A DNA stretch of 64,000 bases, from the NCBI RefSeq assembly GCF_001685395.1, contig NZ_CP014167.1, forward strand, positions 2,175,501 through 2,239,500, in the 5' to 3' direction. The notes below the pieces were generated by a model. That model had not been told where the DNA came from, did no database searches, and saw nothing but the letters and a program-made list of their open reading frames with translations. This document shows, in pieces, positions 44,288-52,932 of this stretch; within the stretch, counting starts at the first letter, position 1; each line of letters begins with the position of its first letter. This DNA is from Paenibacillus yonginensis. Its GTDB lineage: Bacteria; Bacillota; Bacilli; Paenibacillales; Paenibacillaceae. Made by a program: the position numbers and the translations under genes.

Positions 44288-44761
44288 TTATTCCGGCTTC
44301 ACCAAAAAGAGGGGCTGTCCATATTCCACAAGCTGTCCGTTTTCAACCAAAATATCAACGATTTCGCCTTTGACTTCGGCTTCAATTTCGTTCATCAGCT
44401 TCATCGCTTCGATAATGCAGACTACCGTCTTGTCCGAAACGCGGTCGCCCTTATTCACGAAAGGACCAGCATCCGGGGAGGAAGCACGATAGAAGGTCCC
44501 TACCATCGGAGAAGCGATTGTATGTAAATTGGAATCCGCCGCTTTCCGTTCCGGAGCTTTGGCTTCTTGCGTCAGCTCAACTGCAGCCGCTGCTGCAGGA
44601 GCAGGAGCCTGAACAACCGGGGCTGCCGCAACCTGAACGACTTCGGTTTTACCCGGTTTGCGAATCATCAGGCGAGTTCCTTCGTTCTCAATTTCCAGTT
44701 CGTGGACAGAGGTTTCATCCACCAATTTGATCAATTCTTTAATTTCATTCAATTTAAACAT
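44288..44761 (-). CDS. accB: Biotin carboxyl carrier protein
   Basis: Carries biotin between the carboxylase and transferase subunits. The 157-residue protein has an N-terminal dimer segment, an Ala/Pro-rich linker (about 45-75), and a C-terminal biotinyl domain with K121 in [14 protein letters not shown] and the thumb [15 protein letters not shown]. First gene of accBC; the promoter lies about 190 bases upstream, leaving a long leader. Confidence 0.97.
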   Translation of the reverse strand: MFKLNEIKELIKLVDETSVHELEIENEGTRLMIRKPGKTEVVQVAAAPVVQAPAPAAAAAVELTQEAKAPERKAADSNLHTIASPMVGTFYRASSPDAGPFVNKGDRVSDKTVVCIIEAMKLMNEIEAEVKGEIVDILVENGQLVEYGQPLFLVKPE

Positions 44762-44949
44762 TCAACTATTCACTCCTCCAGCTTTTTTGAAGAACACCCC
44801 GATGTCCGGCGGCAGGAAATCCACCGTCTTCTCAGGCGTGTCCTTTGGTAAAGAAAGCAATGTCCGTCAGTTGTGCAGCACAGCCGAAACGATTCAACTT
44901 CCTTTGACACCGTAAAGCTTTGGTACTTGGTCATAACATAACTTTATGT

Positions 44950-44968
44950 ATTATATCACAATGTGATG
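44950..44968 (-). promoter_or_regulatory. accBC promoter with an abutting palindrome
   Basis: Minus strand extended -10 TGA-TATAAT (TATAAT at 44950-44955), with no good -35. Directly upstream and overlapping the TG element is a perfect dyad ATCACA-A-TGTGAT (44955-44967), a plausible operator. The leader between this point and the accB ATG (44762-44942) shows no convincing gene. Confidence 0.55.
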
Positions 44969-45004
44969 AAATAGAAAGAGTCCAAGCAGAACCCTGGACT
45001 CTTT
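44968..45004 (-). terminator. Terminator of the spoIIIA operon
   Basis: Ten-base-pair stem AAAGAGTCCA/TGGACTCTTT (44995-45004 with 44975-44984), followed on the minus strand by CTATTTC. It lies 25 bases after the spoIIIAH stop. Confidence 0.75.
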
Positions 45005-45028
45005 GGCATCAAGTTTAATTGGAACCGA

Positions 45029-45850
45029 TTACTTGGCCGAACTTACATACTGGACTTTTACTTTGTCCTGGGAGACGCCAAGTTCGCTGATGACAAGGTC
45101 AATGATGGTCGCTGCGTCTTTGGCCTGCAGCTTGTCGTTCATTACCACGACTTTAAAGCTGTTATTCTCTTCTGCAACTACGGCTTTGCCATAACGCTGG
45201 GATACCTGCTCTTCGATATCGTTGATTTTGGATTCTTTATCTTGAAGAGCGTTATATTCGTTTGCCGCTTTCGCGTTTTCTTCCGGCGTTTTGCTGAGAT
45301 CGTTCATCGTTTGCAGCAGCTCATCGGCTTTCTTGTAGTTGGCTTCGTTTCTTTCGTATTGATATTGGTCCAGTTGATCGCTGCCAATTGTGCCCTGTGC
45401 CTGAGCCGTTTCCAGCACTTCTTCGTCCGTCTTGGCTGTCTGCGAGCCGGCTGCTTGTTTGTCGCCGGAGGAGGCGTCAGCCGATGCGCTGCCGTCTTTA
45501 GCAGCCTTATCATTGGACGCTTCTCCCGATTGGGTTTGGTCACCGGCTGCTGCGGCTGTGCCGCTGTCCGTTTGCGTTTGGTCGTCCGCCGCCGTGCTGT
45601 CTGTTGCGCTATCATCAGCGGCTGCTGTTTGTCCGTCATCTCCGCTGGTTTCATCCGTCACTTCGGTTACAATCGAGCCGCCGGAATCGCCGGAACCTGT
45701 TCCTTGGGCATCCGAGACGGCAACCTGCTGCCCGTCGGCCGATTTGGTCGCAGCCGGACCCGAGTCTTCGGTAAACAGATAATAGGCGGACAAAACCACC
45801 ATCAAGCTGAGCATGGAGACAAGCCAAATCGTTTGACGTTTTGTTTTCAT
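45029..45850 (-). CDS. spoIIIAH: Stage III sporulation protein AH
   Basis: Mother-cell membrane protein whose extracellular domain pairs with forespore SpoIIQ to form the feeding channel. The 273-residue protein has an N-terminal membrane segment (LVSMLSLMVVLSAYYLF), then an unusually long Ala/Ser/Thr/Asp/Gln-rich linker (about residues 30-140). The folded YscJ-like domain begins near TIGSDQLDQYQYERNEANYK and ends with SELGVSQDKVKVQYVSSAK. The B. subtilis protein is 218 aa, so the linker accounts for the extra length. Confidence 0.95.
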   Translation of the reverse strand: MKTKRQTIWLVSMLSLMVVLSAYYLFTEDSGPAATKSADGQQVAVSDAQGTGSGDSGGSIVTEVTDETSGDDGQTAAADDSATDSTAADDQTQTDSGTAAAAGDQTQSGEASNDKAAKDGSASADASSGDKQAAGSQTAKTDEEVLETAQAQGTIGSDQLDQYQYERNEANYKKADELLQTMNDLSKTPEENAKAANEYNALQDKESKINDIEEQVSQRYGKAVVAEENNSFKVVVMNDKLQAKDAATIIDLVISELGVSQDKVKVQYVSSAK

Positions 45851-45912
45851 TGAAAATTCCTCCTTAAAATTAATAGGGTAAGAGAAGTTTTGATTATTTC
45901 CTGAATCTGCAC

Positions 45913-46554
45913 TTACTCAGAGGTTTTCCTTGGAGCAACAGAAATGCGATAGGCCGGCACGTTCAATCCTTTCTCCACAGCATCAACAATCATTTGTTTG
46001 ACGATTTTGTTTTCGGCCCCTTTAGCTACGACCAGTACGCCCCTGACCTGTGGTTTTACTTTTTTGGTAACGATGGGCTGCTGATCGCCTGACACTTCAT
46101 ACGTCACAATTTCACCGTCTCTTGTGTATTCCGTAATGTGCCTTTTTCCCCCGTTTCCATCGGTCTCATCGGTAGACTGCTGACTGTCCTTGACATTGCG
46201 CTGGAAGACCGTTTCCTCGGTAGAATCCACGGTTACCATCACATCGACTGAGCCCACGCCGACGATCTTTTCGAGAATATCCTTTGTTTTGTTCTCCATC
46301 TCTTCTTCGATGCTGTCAAAAGGACTGGTGCCGTCCGTTCCCGCCGCAACGGATGCTGAAGTGTTCACCGTATCGGAAGGAGGCTCCCGTCCGACGCCGC
46401 CCGTGTCGATTTTCTTCACATGGACAAAGGAATTAAACAGCATGAAGGCAATACCGATGAGCCCGATAATAATGAGCAGCCTGAAGGTATGTATTTTTTT
46501 CCCTCCGCCTTCACCCCCGCCGATCCACTGCTCCAGTTTTTTGAGCCAATTCAT
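45913..46554 (-). CDS. spoIIIAG: Stage III sporulation protein AG
   Basis: Ring-forming component of the SpoIIIA channel. ATG at 46554 (213 aa) begins NWLKKLEQWIGG, followed by one membrane segment (LLIIIGLIGIAFMLFNSF). The periplasmic domain contains LEKIVGVGSVDVMVTVDSTEE and the conserved C-terminus PQVRGVLVVAKGAENKIVKQM. A GTG 12 bases further upstream directly abuts the ribosome site, so ATG is chosen. Confidence 0.95.
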   Translation of the reverse strand: MNWLKKLEQWIGGGEGGGKKIHTFRLLIIIGLIGIAFMLFNSFVHVKKIDTGGVGREPPSDTVNTSASVAAGTDGTSPFDSIEEEMENKTKDILEKIVGVGSVDVMVTVDSTEETVFQRNVKDSQQSTDETDGNGGKRHITEYTRDGEIVTYEVSGDQQPIVTKKVKPQVRGVLVVAKGAENKIVKQMIVDAVEKGLNVPAYRISVAPRKTSE

Positions 46555-46571
46555 TTCCGCCCTCACCTCCT

Positions 46572-47435
46572 TTACGGTCTATCCGCCTGCAGCTGGTAGA
46601 TCTCGATCCGATCTCCGGCGACTCCCCAGCTGCTCCCGAGCATCCGTGTAATCTCTTGCCCTTCAGCCGTATCTGGCGCCACCAACACCGCCTGGTCGCC
46701 GTCCGCCTGGGTTCCAGCTTTGCTTCCGTCTCCGGCGCCTCCGGCATCCGAGGAATCCTCCGTAACCTCAGGCCCCTGCGCCCCATTCTCTTTGGGTCCG
46801 ATCCTGATTTGATCTACGCCGATTTGAATCGGATCCACCCCCGGGATTTGTATGGTGCCCTGGGACATATCTGATGAGGAGAATGCAGAGTCCCGGTTCG
46901 GCTCAGCCGTTTTTGCCATAACAGGGGTATCCTCCGCCGCCGGATTCAAGTACACCTTCACACTGCTGATCACCGGTTTGTCGTAGTTCTGCCGGATGCC
47001 TTGTTCCTGGTCCTTTGCCTCAGTTTCTTTAGCCGGCACTACCTGGATCGTGACAGCTACACGCTTCACATTCAGGCCTGTGTTCGCTTCGATTTGCGTT
47101 TTCATCTGCTGCGCCGTCTCCGAGCCCGCCCATTTCAAGGAATCCTCCAAGCTTGATTGCCTCAGCTGCTCTCCTTGCTTTAGGATCTGCTCAAGGCTCG
47201 ATTGTCCGGCTGCTTTGGTGGAATTCAACTGCTTCTCAATAGCCTGCTGCAGCTTCTCTACAGGGCTGCCGTCCAGCAGCTTCAGGATCGGACTCAGCAG
47301 TGTCAACAGCACCAGCAGACTGAGGACCAGCTTTACGTACCGCTCCATCGAACGGCTGGGAAGCAGCATCTCGATAATGCCTGCCAGCAGCACGATAAAA
47401 ATGATTTGTCTCAGCCACTCGGCTAACCAGCTCAT
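46572..47435 (-). CDS. spoIIIAF: Stage III sporulation protein AF
   Basis: Membrane component of the SpoIIIA complex. The 287-residue protein (ATG 47435, MSWLAEWLRQIIFIVLLAGI) has two N-terminal membrane segments, the conserved EMLLPSRSMERYVKLVLSLLVLL block, and a soluble ring-like domain near NVKRVAVTIQVVPAKE. Its C-terminal region is longer than the roughly 206-residue B. subtilis protein, with a low-complexity Gly/Asp/Ala stretch before EGQEITRMLGSSWGV. Confidence 0.93.
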   Translation of the reverse strand: MSWLAEWLRQIIFIVLLAGIIEMLLPSRSMERYVKLVLSLLVLLTLLSPILKLLDGSPVEKLQQAIEKQLNSTKAAGQSSLEQILKQGEQLRQSSLEDSLKWAGSETAQQMKTQIEANTGLNVKRVAVTIQVVPAKETEAKDQEQGIRQNYDKPVISSVKVYLNPAAEDTPVMAKTAEPNRDSAFSSSDMSQGTIQIPGVDPIQIGVDQIRIGPKENGAQGPEVTEDSSDAGGAGDGSKAGTQADGDQAVLVAPDTAEGQEITRMLGSSWGVAGDRIEIYQLQADRP

Positions 47436-47457
47436 GTCCACTCCCGCCTTTCCCGCT

Positions 47458-48669
47458 TCAGCGCATCATGACCGTAATATTGCCCGCCGTCAGCATGATT
47501 GTAATGGCCAGGAAAAACATCAGGCCTACCGCTGCCAATACAGCGAACACATACAGCATGCTTTTGCCGATCGTCTCCAGACAGGCCACAATTGGCGTAT
47601 CGCCTAGCGGCTGCATGACGGCTGCTGTGAAATTATAGATCAGCGCAAGGGTGAGAATCTTGATCGCCGGAAAAGCACACAGGAATAAGATGATGACCAC
47701 GCCGACAATGCCAACTGCATTTTTCACAAGAATTGAGGCCGAGATAACCGTATCCGTGGCATCCGAGAATACCTTTCCGACGACCGGAACAAAATTCCCG
47801 GTTAAATATTTCGCTGTCCGCAGGGTAACGCCGTCCGCTACAGAGCCTGCAATGCCTTTGACGGAAATGACCCCGAGAAATATGGTAAGCATGACCCCCA
47901 AAAGTCCCATCGCTACCGTTCTGAGCAGGTCGGCCAGCCTGGACAGCTTATACCTTTCGTGCATGGAGCTTACAATATGAAGGATGGCCGAGAAGAACAG
48001 CAGCGGAAACACGACAACATGAACGAGCGTACCCACCGAATGGACCATGAAGACGACCAGCGGATGCGTGACCGAAACGGTGACGACATTGCCCATGGAA
48101 GCGAGCAGAGTGAACAGCAGCGGTACCATCGCCATCATAAAATCAATCATGCCTTCTATCGCTTTTGCCGCATAAGAAATCGCCACATGAAAGCTGTTGA
48201 TCGCCAGGATAATCAGAACCATGTAACAGATATAGAAAGCGATTTTGCCGACGCTGCCTTTCTCGAAGGCGCTCTGCAGAGTTTCTAGCAGCATACTGAA
48301 GACTGTCAGAACGACTATGGTTACCAAGATTTTGGCGTTATACAGCACCTCGTGCCACATAAACCGGAGCAACCCTGACAAACCTGCCGGGATACTGAAT
48401 CCATCACCGCCCGGAAGGATCATCTCCTTGAAGGCAGGCAGGCTTCCTTCGGGAAAAAATCCCCCGTATTCTTTCATAAGCTGCTGCCAATAGGCTTCAA
48501 TTTCGTCCGTCTTCACCTGCTGGCTCGCGGCTGAAGCCTGCTGCTCGTCCGCCGACGGGTCTGTTTGTTCTTCTCCGGATGCGAAGGCCGTCAAGGGAGT
48601 CATAAGCAGGAGGGTCAGCCACATGGCCGCAATCAAACTCACCAGGGTCGTCCGAAATCGGTGTTTCAT
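47458..48669 (-). CDS. spoIIIAE: Stage III sporulation protein AE
   Basis: Large multispan membrane component of the SpoIIIA channel. ATG at 48669 (403 aa) starts a clear signal peptide (KHRFRTTLVSLIAAMWLTLL). After a soluble segment (YWQQLMKEYGGFFPEGSLP) come about seven or eight membrane segments, including VTHPLVVFMVHSVGTLVHVVVFP and GNFVPVVGKVFSDATDTVIS. Terminal hydrophobic helix ends in GNITVMMR. Confidence 0.95.
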   Translation of the reverse strand: MKHRFRTTLVSLIAAMWLTLLLMTPLTAFASGEEQTDPSADEQQASAASQQVKTDEIEAYWQQLMKEYGGFFPEGSLPAFKEMILPGGDGFSIPAGLSGLLRFMWHEVLYNAKILVTIVVLTVFSMLLETLQSAFEKGSVGKIAFYICYMVLIILAINSFHVAISYAAKAIEGMIDFMMAMVPLLFTLLASMGNVVTVSVTHPLVVFMVHSVGTLVHVVVFPLLFFSAILHIVSSMHERYKLSRLADLLRTVAMGLLGVMLTIFLGVISVKGIAGSVADGVTLRTAKYLTGNFVPVVGKVFSDATDTVISASILVKNAVGIVGVVIILFLCAFPAIKILTLALIYNFTAAVMQPLGDTPIVACLETIGKSMLYVFAVLAAVGLMFFLAITIMLTAGNITVMMR

Positions 48670-48684
48670 GGTCACTCCTCGTTT

Positions 48685-49074
48685 CTAGGCGGGCAGCAGC
48701 TTTACCACGGTTTCAATAATGATGCCGATAATCGGAACTGCCAGTACAATAATCAGGACTTTACCTGCCAGCTCGATTTTGGAGGCAATGGAATCCTGTC
48801 CGGCATCCCGGACAATTTGGGCGCCAAACTCCGCGATGTAAGCAATGCCGATAATTTTAAGGATCGTCTTCAGATAGACATTCTGAACGCCCGACGCTGC
48901 GGCCAGCTCTTCGAGCGTATCCAGCACAGTACCGATCTTGCCGATGAGGAACAGAAAGATGGTGATGCCGGTGAAAGCGGTAATCAGGAAAGCAAAGATG
49001 GGTTTTTGCTCCCGCATCAGTAGGGAGAGAATGGCGGCGATCAGGCCAAGTCCGACAATTTGGATCATATCCAT
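48685..49074 (-). CDS. spoIIIAD: Stage III sporulation protein AD
   Basis: Small integral membrane protein of the SpoIIIA channel, 129 residues, with four hydrophobic segments and the conserved KTILKIIGIAYIAEFGAQIVRDAGQDSIASKIELAGK block. Start ATG 49074 (or 49068). Ten bases after spoIIIAC and ten bases before spoIIIAE's frame. Confidence 0.95.
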   Translation of the reverse strand: MDMIQIVGLGLIAAILSLLMREQKPIFAFLITAFTGITIFLFLIGKIGTVLDTLEELAAASGVQNVYLKTILKIIGIAYIAEFGAQIVRDAGQDSIASKIELAGKVLIIVLAVPIIGIIIETVVKLLPA

Positions 49075-49084
49075 TGCCGGTTAC

Positions 49085-49288
49085 CTACTGGAACAGAAAG
49101 ATCGTTTTGATTTGCTGAAACAGGCTGTCCAGCATCCGGACAACCATAAACAGCACCACCACAAACCCGATCAGCGTTACCCAATGGGCCATATCCTCTT
49201 TTCCCATCTGCTTCAGCACGGTGTGGATCATGGCGATAATGATCCCGATTCCGGCAATTTGAAAGATAGCGTTCACTTCTATGTTCAT
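49085..49288 (-). CDS. spoIIIAC: Stage III sporulation protein AC
   Basis: A 67-residue two-helix membrane protein. ATG at 49288 (NIEVNAIFQIAGIGIIIAMI) is preceded by GAGGTG; the frame is open to 49318. It contains LKQMGKEDMAHWVTLIGFVVVLFMVV, matching the family, and is related to the start of SpoIIIAD. Confidence 0.95.
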   Translation of the reverse strand: MNIEVNAIFQIAGIGIIIAMIHTVLKQMGKEDMAHWVTLIGFVVVLFMVVRMLDSLFQQIKTIFLFQ

Positions 49289-49341
49289 GAAAAAGGCACC
49301 TCGCTGTTTTCTCCGCAATCCCTACTTGGAGAGTCACCATA

Positions 49342-49860
49342 CTAATAGATCAGAATAACAATCAATGCGCCGACAAGCAGTCCGAGGCTTCGGGACATCT
49401 TCTCGTATCTAGCCTGCTCTTCCAGTGCCTGCGCTTCCTCGGCTTCCAGCGCTTTGACCGCTGACTGGATGTGGCTTTTCTGGTTAGTCCGGTCACTGGT
49501 GCCCAGGGTAAAGCCGAGCTGGTGCAGCACTTCCCTTTCCGGCGCTTTCATAGAGGTATATTTCCAGTTCTCTTTCAGGGCATGATGCAGGCTGTCCTGG
49601 GCCGTCCAGTTTCGAGGGGCCTCCATGGCTGTCGCCGCTTCGTTGTAAAGCCGGGTCAACGGCTCCCGGCTTTGCGCGCCGATCCGCCTGAATGCTTCGG
49701 GAAGAGGGGTGAAGCCGTAGCCGATCTCGGTTTCGAGCCTCTGCAGCGATAGGATCAGACGTCTGATTTCGTTGGGTCTTGCTGCAAACCTTCTGGCCTG
49801 AACCCAGCCTGCCAGCGTGCCGGCCAGAAGCACTAAGATGGCGCCTACCATTTTGAACAT
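49342..49860 (-). CDS. spoIIIAB: Stage III sporulation protein AB
   Basis: A 172-residue membrane protein with N- and C-terminal hydrophobic segments and a helical middle. Typical blocks are RRLILSLQRLETEIGYGFTPLPEAF and LGFTLGTSDRTNQKSHI, resembling GspF-type domains of type II secretion. It precedes spoIIIAC. Confidence 0.94.
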   Translation of the reverse strand: MFKMVGAILVLLAGTLAGWVQARRFAARPNEIRRLILSLQRLETEIGYGFTPLPEAFRRIGAQSREPLTRLYNEAATAMEAPRNWTAQDSLHHALKENWKYTSMKAPEREVLHQLGFTLGTSDRTNQKSHIQSAVKALEAEEAQALEEQARYEKMSRSLGLLVGALIVILIY

Positions 49861-49913
49861 CGCATCACCGCCTTCCTGCTTGTAAATGATGGAGAGGAGA
49901 ACATCCGGAATTT

Positions 49914-50873
49914 CTAAATCAGCGGCTTGTATTCTCCATCGTATACTTTGAAAGTGAAGCCGTGTTCCCCGCGCCCCAGGGCAACAAATCTCTGGAACAG
50001 CTTGCCGACTGAGACGCCGCTTAAGAGCGGACTGAGAGATGTGCCGTTTATCCCGGAGCCGTGGGCTGTTGCAATCACCCTCACCCCCGCATGAAGCGCC
50101 TGGGTCAAAGCCTCGGCGTCCTCAGGGCGGCCAATCTCGTCAACGATGATCACATCAGGCGACATGGAGCGGATCATCATCATGATCCCTTCTGCTTTGG
50201 GACAGCCGTCCATAATGTCCGTCCGGGGGCCGATGTCAAAGCTTGGCACTCCCCGCCGGCATCCGGCAATCTCCGAACGTTCATCAATGATCGCCACTTT
50301 GAGTCCCGGCCATTTCTCTCTGGCCGGAGCAAATTGTCCGCTGCTGACCGCTCTGGCAATGTCCCGCAGCATCGTCGTTTTCCCCTGCTGGGGGGGAGCA
50401 ACAATCAAAGTGTGCAGCACGCTTTTGTGACGGTAATCAAGAAGATGGGGCAAAACGCCCGACGAGGCCCCCTTAACCTCCCTGGCAATCCGCAGGTTAA
50501 ACCCGCTGATATCCCGGATGTGCTCCACCTTGCCGCGGCTAAGCACCGTACGCCCGGAAAGTCCCATCCGATGACCGCCCGGCAATGTGATAAACCCTTT
50601 GCGCAGCTCTTCTTCCATCGTATAAACGGAATGATTGGTGATCAGGTCGAGCAGCCGATGGCTTTCTTCCCGGCCTGTCCGAACAGCGTCAGCCACCTGA
50701 TCCGTAAGCGCGCCGTCCTCCTTCAGGAAATAGAAACGGCCTCCAGCATTGATCTCCAGGGGGCGTTCTTCCCTGATTCGCACCTCTTCAAGCTCGGTCA
50801 GCATTTTTGCGGGGAGCTTTATCAGCAGAGAACGGATACGTTCCGGAAATATGGACAGCCACGACTCGGTCAT
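49914..50873 (-). CDS. spoIIIAA: Stage III sporulation protein AA (ATPase)
   Basis: Cytosolic secretion-type ATPase of the SpoIIIA channel. The 319-residue protein has the Walker A variant VAPPQQGKTTMLRDIAR near residue 165, Walker B DVIIVDEIGRPEDAEAL near 240 and SGRTVLSRGKVEHIRDISGFNLRIARE before them. First gene of the operon; a sigma-E-like promoter lies about 55 bases upstream. Confidence 0.96.
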   Translation of the reverse strand: MTESWLSIFPERIRSLLIKLPAKMLTELEEVRIREERPLEINAGGRFYFLKEDGALTDQVADAVRTGREESHRLLDLITNHSVYTMEEELRKGFITLPGGHRMGLSGRTVLSRGKVEHIRDISGFNLRIAREVKGASSGVLPHLLDYRHKSVLHTLIVAPPQQGKTTMLRDIARAVSSGQFAPAREKWPGLKVAIIDERSEIAGCRRGVPSFDIGPRTDIMDGCPKAEGIMMMIRSMSPDVIIVDEIGRPEDAEALTQALHAGVRVIATAHGSGINGTSLSPLLSGVSVGKLFQRFVALGRGEHGFTFKVYDGEYKPLI

Positions 50874-50928
50874 TCTGGCTTCACCACCATTTCTGTCTTC
50901 ACTAGACTTGATCTTGGAAGTCTATTTT

Positions 50929-50957
50929 ATTTTATGCTTGTACCTATCTTTTATGAC
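50929..50957 (-). promoter_or_regulatory. Probable sigma-E promoter of the spoIIIA operon
   Basis: Minus strand GTCATAA and, after 14 bases, CATAAAAT; compare the sigma-E -10 CATACAMT. It lies between yqhV and spoIIIAA. Sigma-E dependence is established in B. subtilis. Confidence 0.55.
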
Positions 50958-50965
50958 GGAATCTA

Positions 50966-51235
50966 TTATTTCTTTAGGATCCCGATTAAGAGGAAAGATA
51001 CACCGCAGGCGATCCAGGCCATTTTGCTCCAGGAGAGCTTGTCAGCCATGCCGGCCAGACCGATGGAAGTCGTAAGGATCAGAATCGTGGGGCCTACAAA
51101 TGCAAGCGCAGAATTGACGGCTAAAGCCTTGTCCACTCTGCCCAGCTTCAGCATGATAAGGGCTGCTAGAATTTCGGCAGAGCCTGAAAAAATACGAAGC
51201 GATGCCATGCTCAACACAAATTTATCCAGCATCAT
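50966..51235 (-). CDS. yqhV: YqhV-like small membrane protein (DUF2619)
   Basis: An 89-residue protein with three hydrophobic segments and the conserved ALIMLKLGRVDKALAVNSALAFVGPTILI core. It sits just upstream of spoIIIAA as in B. subtilis. Function unknown. Two consecutive ATG codons at the start make the first residue ambiguous. Confidence 0.8.
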   Translation of the reverse strand: MMLDKFVLSMASLRIFSGSAEILAALIMLKLGRVDKALAVNSALAFVGPTILILTTSIGLAGMADKLSWSKMAWIACGVSFLLIGILKK

Positions 51236-51324
51236 ATACCTCCTACTTGTCCGGATGTACTTATCGATATGCGGCCTGTCCGGGATTTAGTCCATGAAAT
51301 CCCCCTTTTTCCAGACAGTTTTCA

Positions 51325-51370
51325 TAAAAAAAGCTGCCCCGTTCTTCCAAATCGGAAGATGGAACAGCTT
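51325..51370 (-). terminator. Terminator of the aspartate kinase gene
   Basis: Minus-strand stem AAGCTGTTCC/GGGGCAGCTT plus an inner ATCTTCC/GGAAGA stem (51330-51370), followed by seven T. Confidence 0.9.
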
Positions 51371-51404
51371 GCTGAATTGGATATTGATTTTTTAAGGATA
51401 TAAC

Positions 51405-52658
51405 TTAACGGCGTTCCTGAGGGCCGCCGACAAACGCTTGTTCATTTGTATCCAGTCCATAAGCGGTGTGAAGGGCACGAACCACGTCGTTCAGCTTCTC
51501 GCGGTCAATGACGCAGGATGTTTTAATTTCCGAGGTGCTCACCATTTTAATGTTCACGCCCTGCTGGGAAATAACGTCGAACATCTGGGCGGCAACGCCT
51601 GGATGGCTGACCATGCCGGCGCCCACGATCGAAACTTTCACCAAATCTTCTTCGGAGGTTGCTTCCCGGTATGGCACCTGGCTCCGGATGCTTTCGATGA
51701 CATCAAGCGCTTTTTGACGTTCGCCCAGCGCTACGGTAAAGGAGAAATCGGCAATGCCGTCCTGTACCCCGTTTTGAACAATAATATCTACGTTAATCTG
51801 CGCTTGTGCCAGTGCGCCAAATACTTTGGCCAGCACGCCCGGTACATGGGAAACGCCCATAATCGTGATCCGAGCTACATTTTTATCATAAGCAATCCCG
51901 CTGACTACAACACCTTGTTCCATGGTGACATCCTCCTTAACAACCGTTCCTTCATTTTTATTGAAACTTGAGCGGACAACCAGCTTGACCTGATGATGCT
52001 TAGCATATTCAACCGCTCTCGGATGCAGCACCGCCGCTCCTAAATTGGCCAGCTCGAGCATCTCGTCGTAAGAAATTTCGCTCAGCTTTCGCGCGCAAGA
52101 TACGATCCGCGGATCGGTTGAATAGATGCCGTCTACATCGGTGTAAATTTCACAAACATCCGCTTCGATAGCCGCCGCAAGCGCCACAGCAGTCGTATCC
52201 GAGCCGCCGCGGCCAAATGTCGTAATTTCTCGGTCTTCCGACATCCCCTGGAATCCGGCAACGACCACAATGTTTCCTTCCTCCAAGGACTTCAGCACAC
52301 GTTCAGGCTGAATGTCCGTAATCCGGGCATTGCCGTGAACCGGTTCGGTACGAAAGCCGGCCTGCCAGCCTGTATAGGAAACCGCTTTGCCCCCGAGCTG
52401 ATGGATGGCGATGGACAACAAAGCAATCGAAATCTGCTCCCCCGTTGTCATCAGCATATCCATTTCACGGGCAGGCGGGTTCGGGTCCAGCAGTTTGGCC
52501 TGATCAATCAAATCGTCGGTTGTATCTCCCATCGCCGAAACGACAACTACACAGCGATGGCCCTCTTCCTGTTTCTCCATAACGCGTCTTGCGACTCGCT
52601 GCATCCGCTCAATATCGCCAACGGAGCTGCCGCCAAACTTCATGACGTATAATGCCAA
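51405..52658 (-). CDS. Aspartate kinase
   Basis: Phosphorylates aspartate, entry to lysine, threonine and methionine synthesis. The catalytic domain has VMKFGGSSVGD, TTGEQISIALLS and GRGGSDTTAVALAAAI; two C-terminal ACT domains (about 265-410) contain ITIMGVSHVPGVLAKVFGALA and VSIVGAGMVSHPGVAAQMFDV. TTG at 52658 (417 aa) has GGGAG about eight bases upstream and gives ALYVMKFGG at the N-terminus; an ATG at 52673 has no site. It resembles LysC-type enzymes, but I see no lysine riboswitch. It is monocistronic. Confidence 0.93.
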   Translation of the reverse strand: MALYVMKFGGSSVGDIERMQRVARRVMEKQEEGHRCVVVVSAMGDTTDDLIDQAKLLDPNPPAREMDMLMTTGEQISIALLSIAIHQLGGKAVSYTGWQAGFRTEPVHGNARITDIQPERVLKSLEEGNIVVVAGFQGMSEDREITTFGRGGSDTTAVALAAAIEADVCEIYTDVDGIYSTDPRIVSCARKLSEISYDEMLELANLGAAVLHPRAVEYAKHHQVKLVVRSSFNKNEGTVVKEDVTMEQGVVVSGIAYDKNVARITIMGVSHVPGVLAKVFGALAQAQINVDIIVQNGVQDGIADFSFTVALGERQKALDVIESIRSQVPYREATSEEDLVKVSIVGAGMVSHPGVAAQMFDVISQQGVNIKMVSTSEIKTSCVIDREKLNDVVRALHTAYGLDTNEQAFVGGPQERR

Positions 52659-52725
52659 AACGTTCACTCCCATTTCGCTCTTTAAAAATCTGACTTACTC
52701 TGTTATTTTATCACTTTAACTCAGT

Positions 52726-52754
52726 ATAATAGGAAAGTCGACGCCCGAAGTCAA
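52726..52754 (-). promoter_or_regulatory. Sigma-A promoter of the aspartate kinase gene
   Basis: Minus strand TTGACT-N17-TATTAT, about 68 bases before the TTG start. The leader is too short for a lysine riboswitch. Confidence 0.75.
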
Positions 52755-52825
52755 TCTTTTTCCTCATTTTTATAACAGAGCCCAAACCGCTTCGCTCTGC
52801 GGTCCCAAATCCTTCCTGTTTGAAC

Positions 52826-52921
52826 AAAAAAATTCCCCCACCTTGGCGGTGGAGGAATTCTTCCGCCGCACACGGCGGCAAATCCGCATTCCGCAGCAGA
52901 CACGCTGCTGGGCTGCGGAGA
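52826..52921 (-). terminator. efp 3' region: two hairpins and a terminator
   Basis: After the efp stop (52933) come, on the minus strand, a CCGCAGC/GCTGCGG hairpin (about 52891-52920) and a GCCGCC/GGCGGC hairpin (about 52862-52878). A terminator stem follows, AATTCCTCCACC/GGTGGGGGAATT (52848-52859 with 52831-52842), with T7. Confidence 0.8.
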
Positions 52922-52932
52922 AGCAAACCTTA

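Noticed and set aside
44762-44930. Possible minus-strand ORF in the accB leader beginning GTGTCAAAGG
   Set aside because: Low-complexity Arg/Cys-rich translation, no ribosome site; treated as untranslated leader.
50061-51290. Long plus-strand ORF of 409 codons across spoIIIAA and yqhV
   Set aside because: Shadow of two well-supported minus-strand genes; composition is not protein-like and there is no promoter or ribosome site.
52659-52760. Lysine riboswitch upstream of the aspartate kinase gene
   Set aside because: The leader from the promoter to the start codon is only about 60 bases and lacks the conserved L-box blocks.
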